Notes under the pieces: generated by a model | The model's input: only the letters and a program-made list of their open reading frames with translations | What the model was told of the DNA's origin: nothing | Database searches by the model: none | Source: Hymenobacter setariae | GTDB taxonomy: Bacteria; Bacteroidota; Bacteroidia; Cytophagales; Hymenobacteraceae | NCBI RefSeq assembly: GCF_007713685.1 | Contig: NZ_VMRJ01000003.1 | Span: 837,044-901,043 of the forward strand | DNA: 64,000 nt | Direction of reading: 5' to 3' | Program-made: the position numbers and the translations under genes | In this document: positions 35,594-43,819 of the stretch, piece by piece | Layout of the letters: every line of letters begins with the position of its first letter | Position numbering within the stretch: the stretch's first letter is position 1

Positions 35594-37633
35594 CTACAAG
35601 CCTGCTAATTTTTTGGCAGCCTTGGTGATGGCGAGCTCGGCTTGCCCCACTGGTTTTTGGGCGGCCTCTAGTTGAGCCTTGGCTTCGGTTTGCCAGGCCG
35701 GTAGCACCGGCTGGCCACTTTCGAGCTGACCTAGGCGCTGCTGCAGCACCGCAGCCACCGCACCTAGCTGCACCGCTAGCGGAGCGTACTCGGCCATGGC
35801 CGGCGACGTTGCAAAAAGCGGTGTCAGGGCCTGAGTGGCTTGCTGCCACTGCTGCACCTGCTTTTGCAAGCGGGCCAACTGGCCGCGAGCGGCGGGCGTC
35901 AGGGGCATGGGCGCCACGGTGGGCACGAGGCTGGTAAGCACCGGCTGGCCTGCCATCAGGCTATCGACCGTAGCCCCGAAGCGCCGCGCCACTTCCGATT
36001 CGGCCGGTGCAGCATCTACCAAGCGGTTATACAGCGTTTCGGTGGTGTAGCTAAAGCCTTGAAAGTGCCGCTTGTATTCCTTTACGGGTTCCGACACGGC
36101 GGCTAGCGTCTGCAGCGCTGGTAGGGCGGCCGGGTAGGGCTGGGCCATTTGGCGCAGCAGGGCGGCCGGGGCGCGGCGGTGGCGCAGGCCTAGGGCGTCG
36201 AGTTCCTCGTTCACGTAGGCCATGCGGCGGTACATATCGGGCACGTCTTGTGTGAGGGCGGCGGGACTCCACAAGCGCTCGGCCACGGCGGCAGCGCGGG
36301 GCCACACGCGGCTGTCATACACCACGCTGTCGGCAAATTCGCCCCACATGGCCGCTTCACCACCCAGTACGCGGGCGCGCAGCGAGTCGGGCACGCCCGT
36401 GTGCGGGTCGGAGGCGTAAGAGCTAGCGGCAGTCAGGTTTAGGTCAAGATAGTAGCCGGCCGAGAGCAGCGCGGGGTTGCCTTTTTGCACGGTTTGTGTC
36501 ACGGCCTTGGCGCCGCGCCAGCTTTGCACTACCACATCGCGGGGCAGGCCGGGGCCCAGTATCTCGTCCCAGCCCACCATTATTTTGCCGTGGCGGCGCA
36601 CCAGCGAGTCTACCTTCTGGCTGAAATAGAGCTGCAGCAGGTGCTTGTCGGGCGTTACACCGTCGGCCTTCACCTGCTTGTGCGCCCGCATAAAGGCCAC
36701 AATGCGCGGCGTGCGGCGCCACTGCCGGCCGTCATTCTCATCGCCACCCGTGTGGAAGTACGGGTCGGGGAAAAGCGCCGTCATCTCAGTCAGCAGCGAG
36801 TCGATGAAGGTAAACGTGCTGCGTCGGGTGGGGTCGATGGCCACATTAGTAGTGCGCCAGAGACGGTAGGGCGCGTAGGCCGAGTCTACCGAGGCTAGCC
36901 GTGGGTAGGCCACAATCCAGCTCGTGGTGTGGCTGGGCATGTCGAACTCGGGTACCACCCGGATGCCCCGAGCCGTCGCATAGGCCAGCACCTCCCGCAC
37001 CTGGGCGCGGGTATAAAACAGCCCGTCGGTGCTAGCTTTAGTGAGGCGCGGAAAAAACCGGCTCTCGACCCGAAAGCCTTGGTCGTCGCTCAGGTGCCAG
37101 TGCAACACGTTCAGCTTCACGGCCGCCATGCCGTCGATATTGCGCTTGATAACGGCCACCGGCAGAAAGTGCCGGCTCGCATCAATGAGCAGCCCCCGCC
37201 ACTTGAAGCGCGGCCAGTCGCGAATGTCGCAGTACTGCGCCCGCCACCCACGCGGTGTGCGCTCTAGCACCTGCCGAAACGTAGCTAGGCCCCGCTGAAT
37301 ACCTAGGGGGCTCACCGCCACGAGGCTGGCCCCGCCAGCCGTCACGCGCAGGTGGTAGCTCTCGTCGGTCGAGCCGGCTGGGCCGGTCACCTGCCGGCGC
37401 AGGGCACCTAGGGGCGCCGTAGCAAAGCGGTAGTAGCCTGGCTGCCAGGCAGCCTGCACGGGCAGCGGCATGAGGGGCCGTTGGGCCTGGGCCGTGAGCG
37501 CAACGAGCAGCAAGAGCGCTACTATCCCGCAAAGTCTCACAGAGTTAAAACGCAGGCTAGTACTGGGCTTGGAGAAAAAAACGTTGCGAAACCCTATTCT
37601 TACTTCTGCGAAACACTGTGGGAAATTACTCAT
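35594..37633 (-). CDS. Beta-N-acetylhexosaminidase (GH20)
   Basis: The 679-residue exported glycosidase releases terminal N-acetylhexosamines. A GH20b-like N-terminal domain is followed by the GH20 catalytic barrel: FKWRGLLIDASRHFLP, LNVLHWHLSDDQGFR and the catalytic Asp298-Glu299 in HTGGDEND. A C-terminal helical region closes the protein. The ATG at 37633 overlaps the DUF58 stop (ATGA); however the signal peptide core (LCGIVALLLLVALTAQAQ) begins about residue 34, so the GTG at 37540 is an alternative start. It is the last gene of the cluster and was probably added to it. Confidence 0.9.
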   Translation of the reverse strand: MSNFPQCFAEVRIGFRNVFFSKPSTSLRFNSVRLCGIVALLLLVALTAQAQRPLMPLPVQAAWQPGYYRFATAPLGALRRQVTGPAGSTDESYHLRVTAGGASLVAVSPLGIQRGLATFRQVLERTPRGWRAQYCDIRDWPRFKWRGLLIDASRHFLPVAVIKRNIDGMAAVKLNVLHWHLSDDQGFRVESRFFPRLTKASTDGLFYTRAQVREVLAYATARGIRVVPEFDMPSHTTSWIVAYPRLASVDSAYAPYRLWRTTNVAIDPTRRSTFTFIDSLLTEMTALFPDPYFHTGGDENDGRQWRRTPRIVAFMRAHKQVKADGVTPDKHLLQLYFSQKVDSLVRRHGKIMVGWDEILGPGLPRDVVVQSWRGAKAVTQTVQKGNPALLSAGYYLDLNLTAASSYASDPHTGVPDSLRARVLGGEAAMWGEFADSVVYDSRVWPRAAAVAERLWSPAALTQDVPDMYRRMAYVNEELDALGLRHRRAPAALLRQMAQPYPAALPALQTLAAVSEPVKEYKRHFQGFSYTTETLYNRLVDAAPAESEVARRFGATVDSLMAGQPVLTSLVPTVAPMPLTPAARGQLARLQKQVQQWQQATQALTPLFATSPAMAEYAPLAVQLGAVAAVLQQRLGQLESGQPVLPAWQTEAKAQLEAAQKPVGQAELAITKAAKKLAGL

Positions 37634-38979
37634 ATCAATCCCCTGGCTTTGAATTCCAGGTACTTATTTATCGTGTTCACCGTCAGCAATTGCGGCGGCG
37701 TCAGCAGGGCCTGAATGCCGTAGCGTTGCAGCTCCAGCACTATCTGCCGCTTTTCCTGCTGAAATTTTTCGGCGATGGTTTGGTTGTATACGTCCGCCGT
37801 TGACTCAGCCGGCGCGTCGAGGTAGGTGCGCAGCTCGGTGTTTTCGAAGAAAACGACCAGCAGCAAATGCGCCTTGCTCAGGCCCCGCAGGTAGGGCAAT
37901 TGACGCTGCATGCCCTGTAGGGTTTCGAAGTTGGTAAACAAAATTAGCAAGCTGCGCTGCTTAATCTTGGCCCGCACCGTGGCGTAGAGCCGCTCGTAGT
38001 CGGTTTCGAGGTACTGCGTTTTCTGCCGATACAGCACTTCCAAGAGGGTGCGCAGGTGGCCCGGCCGGCGCTCGGCGGGCACTGTGGCCCCGGGCTTGTT
38101 CGAAAACGTGACCAGCCCTGCCTTGTCGTGCTTGATGAGCGCGATGTTACTCATTACTAGCGTAGCATTGATGGCGTAGTCGAGTAGGCTCAGGCCCTCG
38201 AAGGGCATGCGCATCACGCGGCCCTTATCGATGAGGCAGTACACCTGCTGCGCCCGCTCGTCTTGGAAGTGGTTAACTATCAGGGTGTCATTGCCGCCAC
38301 CCGTAGCGCGCCGCGCGCTGGCTTTCCAATTGATGTTGCGCGGGTCGTCGCCGCTGGCATAGGGCCGGGTTTGCTCAAACTCCATGCTCTGGCCCACCCG
38401 TCTGATGCGCTTCACGCCCACCTCCGTGAGGCGATTATGGATGGCCAGCAACTCGTACTGCCGCATCTGCAAAAATGATGGGTACACCGGCACTGTGCGG
38501 TTTTGGTCGAAGCGGAAGCGCCGCCGCACCAGCCCTAGGGGTGAGGCCGCGTACACGTTCAAGGCTCCAAACTCGTACTCGCCGCGTTTAGTGGGCCGCA
38601 GCTGATACGTAATCACCTGCGTTTGGCCCGGCTGAATGCTAGTTTTAAATAACACGTCGCGCCGCTGAAACTGGTGCGGAATCTCGTCAATCACGTCCAC
38701 CTGTAGGCCAAAGCGGTAGCGGTTTTCCAGGTACAGCTGTACCTCATTTTCATCGCCGTTCGAGAGCTTGTCGCCTAGCACACGCCGCCCAAACACCGGC
38801 TGGCCACCGCCCTGTCCCGGCGCGTACAGCAGCAGCGCATCGAGCAGCGTGAGCAAGATGGTGGCACCTAGGAGCACCTGCACCGGCCCTAGTAGCCACG
38901 GCAGAAAAAATGCCAAGACGAACCCCGCAATGAGGCCTGTGCAGAGGTAGAAAAAGCGGAGCGGTAGGAAAAGACTCAT
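37630..38979 (-). CDS. DUF58 domain-containing protein
   Basis: The 449-residue protein has two N-terminal helices (about 5-50). The DUF58 signature GDDPRNINWKASAR lies near 250, within a VWA-like fold. DUF58 proteins are partners of MoxR AAA+ ATPases. The ATG at 38979 overlaps the preceding stop (ATGA), and this start is chosen over a longer frame to 39093 whose extra 38 residues are Arg/Pro-rich and lie inside the NADAR gene. Confidence 0.9.
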   Translation of the reverse strand: MSLFLPLRFFYLCTGLIAGFVLAFFLPWLLGPVQVLLGATILLTLLDALLLYAPGQGGGQPVFGRRVLGDKLSNGDENEVQLYLENRYRFGLQVDVIDEIPHQFQRRDVLFKTSIQPGQTQVITYQLRPTKRGEYEFGALNVYAASPLGLVRRRFRFDQNRTVPVYPSFLQMRQYELLAIHNRLTEVGVKRIRRVGQSMEFEQTRPYASGDDPRNINWKASARRATGGGNDTLIVNHFQDERAQQVYCLIDKGRVMRMPFEGLSLLDYAINATLVMSNIALIKHDKAGLVTFSNKPGATVPAERRPGHLRTLLEVLYRQKTQYLETDYERLYATVRAKIKQRSLLILFTNFETLQGMQRQLPYLRGLSKAHLLLVVFFENTELRTYLDAPAESTADVYNQTIAEKFQQEKRQIVLELQRYGIQALLTPPQLLTVNTINKYLEFKARGLI

Positions 38980-39521
38980 GAGCGGCGTAGCTGGTCGCGA
39001 ACTTCCATCAGGGCGAAGCCTAGCAGATTTTGGCCCGGCCACTGGGCCGGCAGTTGGGCGTCGGGGTGGTCGGCGGCTAAGCCAGTACCCCAAATGGCAT
39101 CTACTGGGCTGGCTTCGACCAGTACCCGGCTGCCTGTACTTAGTAAGTACTCTTTAAGCGCTGGATGCTGGCTAAATTTGTAGTAATTTCCCGTCGTCAC
39201 TAGCTCATACTTCTGCTTATCCCACACCTGCGGGTCGAAGCCGACTACTTCCCGGCCTAGTTTCTTAGCCTCAGCTGGGTGCTTAGCGGCCAGAATGCGC
39301 TGGCGCACCTCGTCGTTGCCGAAGAGGCGGGCTTTCTCAGCCATCATCCAGTGCTCGGCGGTGGCATAGGTATCGCCCGCTACTTCAAACGCAGCCGGAA
39401 ACCACTGGCTAAAGCAGCTTTTATCTACCACGCCCTTCTGCTTCGGCGTGTGACCCCAGAAGAATAGGTATTTGGTTTCGGCCGGCGGCTGGCTGAGGAG
39501 CCAAGTAAGAGAGTAAGTCAT
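38976..39521 (-). CDS. NADAR family protein (YbiA-like N-glycosidase)
   Basis: The 181-residue product shows NADAR/DUF1768 marks: CFSQWFPAAFEV, TYATAEHWMMAEKARLF, VWDKQKYELVTTGNYYKFSQ and the end SPVDAIWGTGLAADHPDA. Relatives remove ribose phosphate from riboflavin intermediates (YbiA) or act on ADP-ribosylated molecules. It is the usual length. It sits between MoxR and DUF58 genes, where Bacteroidota clusters normally have none, with a palindromic repeat on its upstream side. It overlaps DUF58 by 4 nt. Confidence 0.88.
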   Translation of the reverse strand: MTYSLTWLLSQPPAETKYLFFWGHTPKQKGVVDKSCFSQWFPAAFEVAGDTYATAEHWMMAEKARLFGNDEVRQRILAAKHPAEAKKLGREVVGFDPQVWDKQKYELVTTGNYYKFSQHPALKEYLLSTGSRVLVEASPVDAIWGTGLAADHPDAQLPAQWPGQNLLGFALMEVRDQLRRS

Positions 39522-39536
39522 ACTAATCAGAAACGT

Positions 39537-39636
39537 CTGTCATGTAGCGCCTAGCGAAGCATCTCGCGTGCTGACGTTTGCTTATGTTGGAGAATACTGC
39601 GCCACACGAGAGGCTTCGCTGCGCGCCGCATGACAG
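39537..39636. repeat. Palindromic intergenic repeat, copy A
   Basis: Arms CTGTCATG...GCGAAGC (39537-39570) and 39605-39636 are imperfect complements over about 32 nt. The core at 39565-39581 (CGCGTGCTGACGTTTGC) is identical to 53702-53718 in copy C. It lies between the moxR stop and the NADAR start. Confidence 0.8.
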
Positions 39637-39650
39637 CGATGACCTAGGCG

Positions 39651-40730
39651 CTACCTAGGTACTTCCACGCTCTGCACTATCGCCTTTACCACCTCATCGG
39701 GCGTGCCACCTTCCATCTCGCGCTCGGGCGTGAGCATGATGCGGTGGCGTAGCACCGGCGCGGCCAACGTCTGCACATCCTCGGGTGTCACGAAGTCGCG
39801 GCCGCGCAGGGCGGCCAGCGCCTTAGCACCATTGAGCAGAGCCAGGCTGGCGCGGGGTGAGGCCCCTAGGTACAGCGCTTTGTGCGCGCGGGTCTGACCC
39901 ACGATTTTGGCAATGTATTCCAGTACGTTGGCTTCCACACGCTGCTGGCCCACTTGCTGGCGCAAGGCGGTTAAGTCCTGGGCCGATAGCACGGGCTTTA
40001 CCTTCTCCAAAGGCGTACCGCCAAAGCCGCTGTGGTGGCCTTGCAGTATCTGCACTTCTTCGGCTAGGGTGGGGTAGCCCACATTTAGCTTGAAAAGAAA
40101 GCGGTCGAGTTGGGCTTCGGGCAGGCGGTAGGTACCTTCTTGTTCCACAGGGTTTTGGGTGGCTAGCACTACAAAGGGCGCCGTCATGCGGTGCGCGGTG
40201 CCATCCTGGGTTACGGTGCGCTCTTCCATCACCTCAAACAAGGCCGACTGCGTCTTGGCAGGCGCCCGGTTGATTTCATCAATCAAGACCACACTGGCGA
40301 AAATGGGGCCGGGCCGAAATTCAAAATCGCCCTGCGCGGGCCGGAAGATGCTGGTGCCCAGCACGTCGGCGGGCATCAGGTCGGGGGTGAATTGGATGCG
40401 GCTGAATGGCACGTCAAGCGTGCGCGCCAGAAGCTTGGCCGTGAGCGTTTTGGCTACACCCGGCACGCCTTCCAGCAGCACGTGGCCATCGGCGAGCAGC
40501 GCCACTAGCAACAGCTCCAGCAAGTCTTGCTGCCCCACAATAACTTGCCCAATTTGCTGGCGCACCGCTGCTACCTGGCCGGTCAGCGCCGAAAGGTCAG
40601 TGCGTGGGACAAAGCCCGTAGCCGCGTCAGCTGGCGCCGTGTTGGTAGGTGCCTCTGAAGCTAGGGCCGGTGATAACTCAGCATCTTGAGCAACTAAGGG
40701 AGTAGGTTCGTGGAGAGGTTGGGGGTCCAT
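39651..40730 (-). CDS. MoxR-family AAA+ ATPase
   Basis: The 359-residue cytoplasmic ATPase has Walker A GVPGVAKT (in GHVLLEGVPGVAKTLTAK), Walker B VLIDEINRAP, sensor motif ATQNPVEQEGTYRLPEAQLD and a C-terminal lid domain. A Pro/Ala/Thr-rich N-terminal segment of about 45 residues precedes the core. MoxR ATPases act as chaperones with DUF58/VWA partners. A 205-nt AT-rich spacer separates it from the DUF4350 gene upstream. Confidence 0.94.
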   Translation of the reverse strand: MDPQPLHEPTPLVAQDAELSPALASEAPTNTAPADAATGFVPRTDLSALTGQVAAVRQQIGQVIVGQQDLLELLLVALLADGHVLLEGVPGVAKTLTAKLLARTLDVPFSRIQFTPDLMPADVLGTSIFRPAQGDFEFRPGPIFASVVLIDEINRAPAKTQSALFEVMEERTVTQDGTAHRMTAPFVVLATQNPVEQEGTYRLPEAQLDRFLFKLNVGYPTLAEEVQILQGHHSGFGGTPLEKVKPVLSAQDLTALRQQVGQQRVEANVLEYIAKIVGQTRAHKALYLGASPRASLALLNGAKALAALRGRDFVTPEDVQTLAAPVLRHRIMLTPEREMEGGTPDEVVKAIVQSVEVPR

Positions 40731-40935
40731 TGGAAGATAAGTTTGTAAGCTAGCGTAGCTTGCGGCAGCGACTGAGAATATGGTAAGGTTTGCTACTTGA
40801 TAAAGTGAAATAACAACTCTTTCTTATAGGTGAAATTGTTGATGATAATATCTATTATAAGTGAAAGCGGTAAGTTTATTTGAATAATTATAAATTAGAA
40901 AAAGATAATTTTGCTACTAAGTGCAAAAAGAAATT

Positions 40936-42315
40936 CTATTGTGATTCGCGCTTAAAATCATGAATGGCGCGGCTCAAGATAAGCAACTCGCGGTCGGTGA
41001 CGGCAGGCGCGGTGCGAGCGAAGTTGATGAGACGCACTAGCTCATCGATGCGAGGTCTAGGCACACCGGTTTTCTGGCTCAAGCGTTCACGGAAGGCTTC
41101 GTCACCTAGGTCGGGCGTAGGCTCGTGAAAGCGGGTGCGCAAGTAATCCAGAAAGAGAGCTGTCTTCTTTTCAGCAATCTGAGCGTGGTTGCGCCCTTGC
41201 TGGTAAAGGCCTGCCACGGTGCGCGTAAAAAGCAGGGTTGTATTGGGCAAGGGATTGATTGTAGGAATAATGCGCTGCCGGCGCCGTGCTTCTATCAGCA
41301 CAAATAAGAGCCCAGTTACCAGCAGGAGGTAGTAGGCCGTGCGCAAGGCCGGGTGCGCCATAATCATGCGAAGCGTCGATTGCTCCCCTATGCGACCCTG
41401 CTTCTGGTACTCGTCCCACCAAGCGGGGCGGCCGGCTGGCAGGTAGGAGAGAGCCGCAAATGCAAAGTCGGCAGCGCGAGGCCGCAGTACCCAGTAGTTG
41501 CCAAAGGCCAGCGGCACCGAGCACAGGTAAAAATGCCCGCGCCCATGGTCGATGCGCACCAGCACGGGCCGGCCACCCGCGTCGGCTGCGAGCGTAGCGC
41601 CCCGGTGCGGGCGCCGCTTGTTAAGAGCCAGCCGATAGCCCGCTGCCTCCGGCTTGAAGTAAAAGTCGGCCCTAGGTAGCCCCGGTCGGCCCCGCAGCAG
41701 GCGCACGCCTACCGAGTCGGTGCGGGGCGTGGCTAGCTGCCGGGTTGTGTCGGCCTCATAGGTTCGGAAGCCCAATGTATCGGCCAGAAAGCCCTGGCGC
41801 CCAGAACCAAAATCTTCGGCTGCAATAAAGACATCGTGGCCTACTGCTACGAAGCGCAGTAGGGCGGCCGTTTCGAGGCGGGTAGCCGAAAAGCCTTGGT
41901 TGATAAAAATGTAGCTAGCCCGCGTCGCGACTAAGGGCGTCGCGGCCGCTTCCGTTTCGGCGGCTGCTTGGTCGTTGGCTTCGTCTTGGGCAGCATCAGT
42001 CGCTGCGCTATCAGCTTCTGACTGGTCGTTTGCCGAGTCAGGAGTGAAGGTGACGTTGGTGGGGCGGCCGCGGCGTGCGTCGGGCTCCTCGGTGCCCAGC
42101 AGCTGGTCGTAGATGGGTAGGCGCACGCTCGCCACCGAGTCGGTGCCTAGCACCTGCGGCAGAACATCGTACAGCGCGTAAGTGCCATACGGAATTTTAT
42201 CCTTGTTGCTGAGCGTAGGCGACCAGTCGAGCGGCTTGGGGCGGTAGTACTCCAGCGCCACGTAGCTCCCAAACAAGAGCAGCAACCCCAGTATGTACCA
42301 GCGAAAAGTAGTCAA
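40936..42315 (-). CDS. DUF4350 domain-containing membrane protein
   Basis: The 459-residue protein has an N-terminal helix (about 6-22) followed by YYRPKPLDWSPTLSNKDKIPYGTYALYD, characteristic of DUF4350. A Ala/Glu/Asp-rich linker (about 100-125), a GATase-like domain, and one helix near 335-352 follow. It is a usual member of MoxR-DUF58 clusters. The start must be TTG at 42315: an in-frame stop lies six codons upstream and there is no ATG. This upstream edge is where the S23 unit with inverted repeats abuts, so the native 5' end may have been altered. Confidence 0.85.
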   Translation of the reverse strand: MTTFRWYILGLLLLFGSYVALEYYRPKPLDWSPTLSNKDKIPYGTYALYDVLPQVLGTDSVASVRLPIYDQLLGTEEPDARRGRPTNVTFTPDSANDQSEADSAATDAAQDEANDQAAAETEAAATPLVATRASYIFINQGFSATRLETAALLRFVAVGHDVFIAAEDFGSGRQGFLADTLGFRTYEADTTRQLATPRTDSVGVRLLRGRPGLPRADFYFKPEAAGYRLALNKRRPHRGATLAADAGGRPVLVRIDHGRGHFYLCSVPLAFGNYWVLRPRAADFAFAALSYLPAGRPAWWDEYQKQGRIGEQSTLRMIMAHPALRTAYYLLLVTGLLFVLIEARRRQRIIPTINPLPNTTLLFTRTVAGLYQQGRNHAQIAEKKTALFLDYLRTRFHEPTPDLGDEAFRERLSQKTGVPRPRIDELVRLINFARTAPAVTDRELLILSRAIHDFKRESQ

Positions 42316-42320
42316 GTTGC

Positions 42321-42722
42321 TAGTGATTAGTTAGTAGAGGTTAGTGATTAGTTGAGGCTGCCTTTGGTAGTTTTTATACTGCTGGTCAGCATTTTCAAAA
42401 TTTCTACCGCATCTCTGTGCAAGCTTTCTGCTTGACTTGGGCTTAGATAGTCCGTGTTGGCTAGTAACTCGAGCCATTATAGTGCTTCATTGTTTTCCTT
42501 TTGCGCAATGGCGAGCTTATGAATGAAGTCTGCTTTACTCTCGGCATAAGCAGCTTCGCGGACCATTGCACCGATGGCAGTGCCACTGCGCAAAAGCTGT
42601 TTTGAAAGCACATATTCTTGTTTGTGAGCGCGTAGGTACTGATAAAGCCGAACTATTCTTATGGCAAAGGCGAAGCTTTTTACTTTTAAAATACTGTCTG
42701 CCATGTAATTCACTAATCACTA
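42321..42722. mobile_element. Candidate small element: S23 gene flanked by 10-bp inverted repeats
   Basis: TAGTGATTAG occurs at 42321-42330 and again at 42342-42351, and its exact complement CTAATCACTA lies at 42713-42722. The 402-nt unit contains only the four-helix-bundle pseudogene and fills the gap between the glycosyltransferase stop (inside the right repeat) and the DUF4350 start (6 nt outside the left repeat). No transposase and no clear target duplication is visible, so mobility is inference. Confidence 0.4.
42348..42713 (-). pseudogene. Four-helix-bundle (S23/IVP-like) protein gene with internal stop
   Basis: The first part (MADSILKVKSFAFAIRIVRL through AIAQKENNEAL) is a typical four-helix-bundle protein of the 23S-rRNA-IVS/S23 family. 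A TAA at 42477-42479 interrupts it. The same frame goes on with WLELLANTDYLSPSQAESL and ILKMLTSSIKTTKGSLN to a stop at 42348, which is the normal C-terminal half. Family members have a Tyr where the stop is (EALYWLELL), so a single base change from TAT or TAC to TAA explains it. Total length would be about 121 residues, normal for the family. Role in the cell is unknown. A base-calling error is the alternative. Confidence 0.8.
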
Positions 42723-43793
42723 TTTGCCAAGTAACTCCTGGTAAATAGCTAGATAGTCAGCTGCCGCCTGCGCCCAGCTAAACTGCGCCGCCTGCGCCTG
42801 GGCCTGCGCCGACCGGGCCGGTGAATGCTGCGCCAGGCCAGTCTTCAGCGTCTGCTGCATGGTGGCTGGCGAAAAGTCATCGAAGTAGTAAGCCGCCGCG
42901 CCACCTACCTCGGGCAGCGACGTGAGGCGGCTCAAGAATACAGGCTTGCCCAACTGCATGGCCTCGACCACCGGCAGGCCAAAGCCCTCGGCCAGTGAGG
43001 GCTGCAAGTAGGCCAGGCAGTGCTGGTAATACCAGGTTTTGTCGGCCTCGCTGATGCGCGTGAGAATGTGTACCCGGTCGGCCACCCCCGCTTGCTCGGC
43101 TGCCGCTTTAATGGTTTGCACATAGTCGCCTTCAGCAAAGCTGCCGGCAATAATTAATTCGTAGTTAGTGCCTTGCAGTAGTGGCGGCAGCACGTGCCAG
43201 TTCTTCTTGCTATTGATGGAGCCTAGGCCGAAAAGAAAGGGTCCCCGCGGTGCGTAGGCTGGGGCGTAGCCGGCCGGCAGCGGGGCCAGCGCCTCTACGC
43301 CGCGCCGCACGTAGCGCAGGGGCGTGCTAGGCGAATAGCCCAATAAGTCGGCGTGGCGCAAAATGTCCTGGCGCACATAGTCCGAAATCGTCACGAGGTA
43401 GTCGGCCCGCTTGATGTTGCGGCGCACCATCGCCAGCTGCCGGCTGTAGGTGCGCTCGTCGGGTTTTTCGTGCAGAAAGTTTAGGTCGTGTACCGTTAGC
43501 ACCACTTTGGTAAAGGGGCTGGTGGGCACGTACCAGCTGAGCTGCGAGGTGGCGTGCCACAGCCGGTAAGTGTAGCTGGGCGGGTTGAAGTACTTATGAA
43601 AGCTGCGTTGCGTGAGGTAGCGCACGCCCCGGCGCCCAAGGCCACCCACTTCGGCGGGCGGCACGTAGCAAAACAAGCGGTAGCGGTAGTTCTGGCGAAT
43701 CAGCTCGTGGGCCAGCGGCACCACAAAGTGGCTGAAGCCACTGTCGCGGTCCTTTAGCGGCTCACAATCAAGAATAATACGGGGAAGCGGCAT
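42720..43793 (-). CDS. Glycosyltransferase family 4 (GT-B fold)
   Basis: The 357-residue cytoplasmic enzyme has a C-terminal donor-binding half with the E-x7-E motif in EGFGLPVVEAMQLGKPV and an FGLGSINSKKNW loop. The N-terminal half (SGFSHFVVPLAHELIRQN) fits GT4 acceptor domains. The substrate cannot be read. The ATG at 43793 (MPLPRIILDCEPLKDRDSG) is chosen: the longer frame to 43931 overlaps the DUF4129 gene and adds unrelated residues. It is probably an insertion in the MoxR cluster. Confidence 0.9.
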   Translation of the reverse strand: MPLPRIILDCEPLKDRDSGFSHFVVPLAHELIRQNYRYRLFCYVPPAEVGGLGRRGVRYLTQRSFHKYFNPPSYTYRLWHATSQLSWYVPTSPFTKVVLTVHDLNFLHEKPDERTYSRQLAMVRRNIKRADYLVTISDYVRQDILRHADLLGYSPSTPLRYVRRGVEALAPLPAGYAPAYAPRGPFLFGLGSINSKKNWHVLPPLLQGTNYELIIAGSFAEGDYVQTIKAAAEQAGVADRVHILTRISEADKTWYYQHCLAYLQPSLAEGFGLPVVEAMQLGKPVFLSRLTSLPEVGGAAAYYFDDFSPATMQQTLKTGLAQHSPARSAQAQAQAAQFSWAQAAADYLAIYQELLGK

Positions 43794-43819
43794 AGTAAAA
43801 GACGGTGCCCAGGAGCACC

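Noticed and set aside
38980..39093. N-terminal extension of DUF58 by 38 residues
   Set aside because: The extra part is Arg/Pro-rich and lies in the NADAR gene; the ATG at 38979 overlaps the NADAR stop as ATGA.
38976..39521. NADAR gene as part of an anti-phage defence system
   Set aside because: Neighbours are MoxR/DUF58 membrane-cluster genes; no toxin, ADP-ribosyltransferase, nuclease or helicase is nearby.
42348..42713. S23 gene as an intervening sequence inside a 23S rRNA gene
   Set aside because: There is no rRNA sequence on either side; the neighbours are protein genes.
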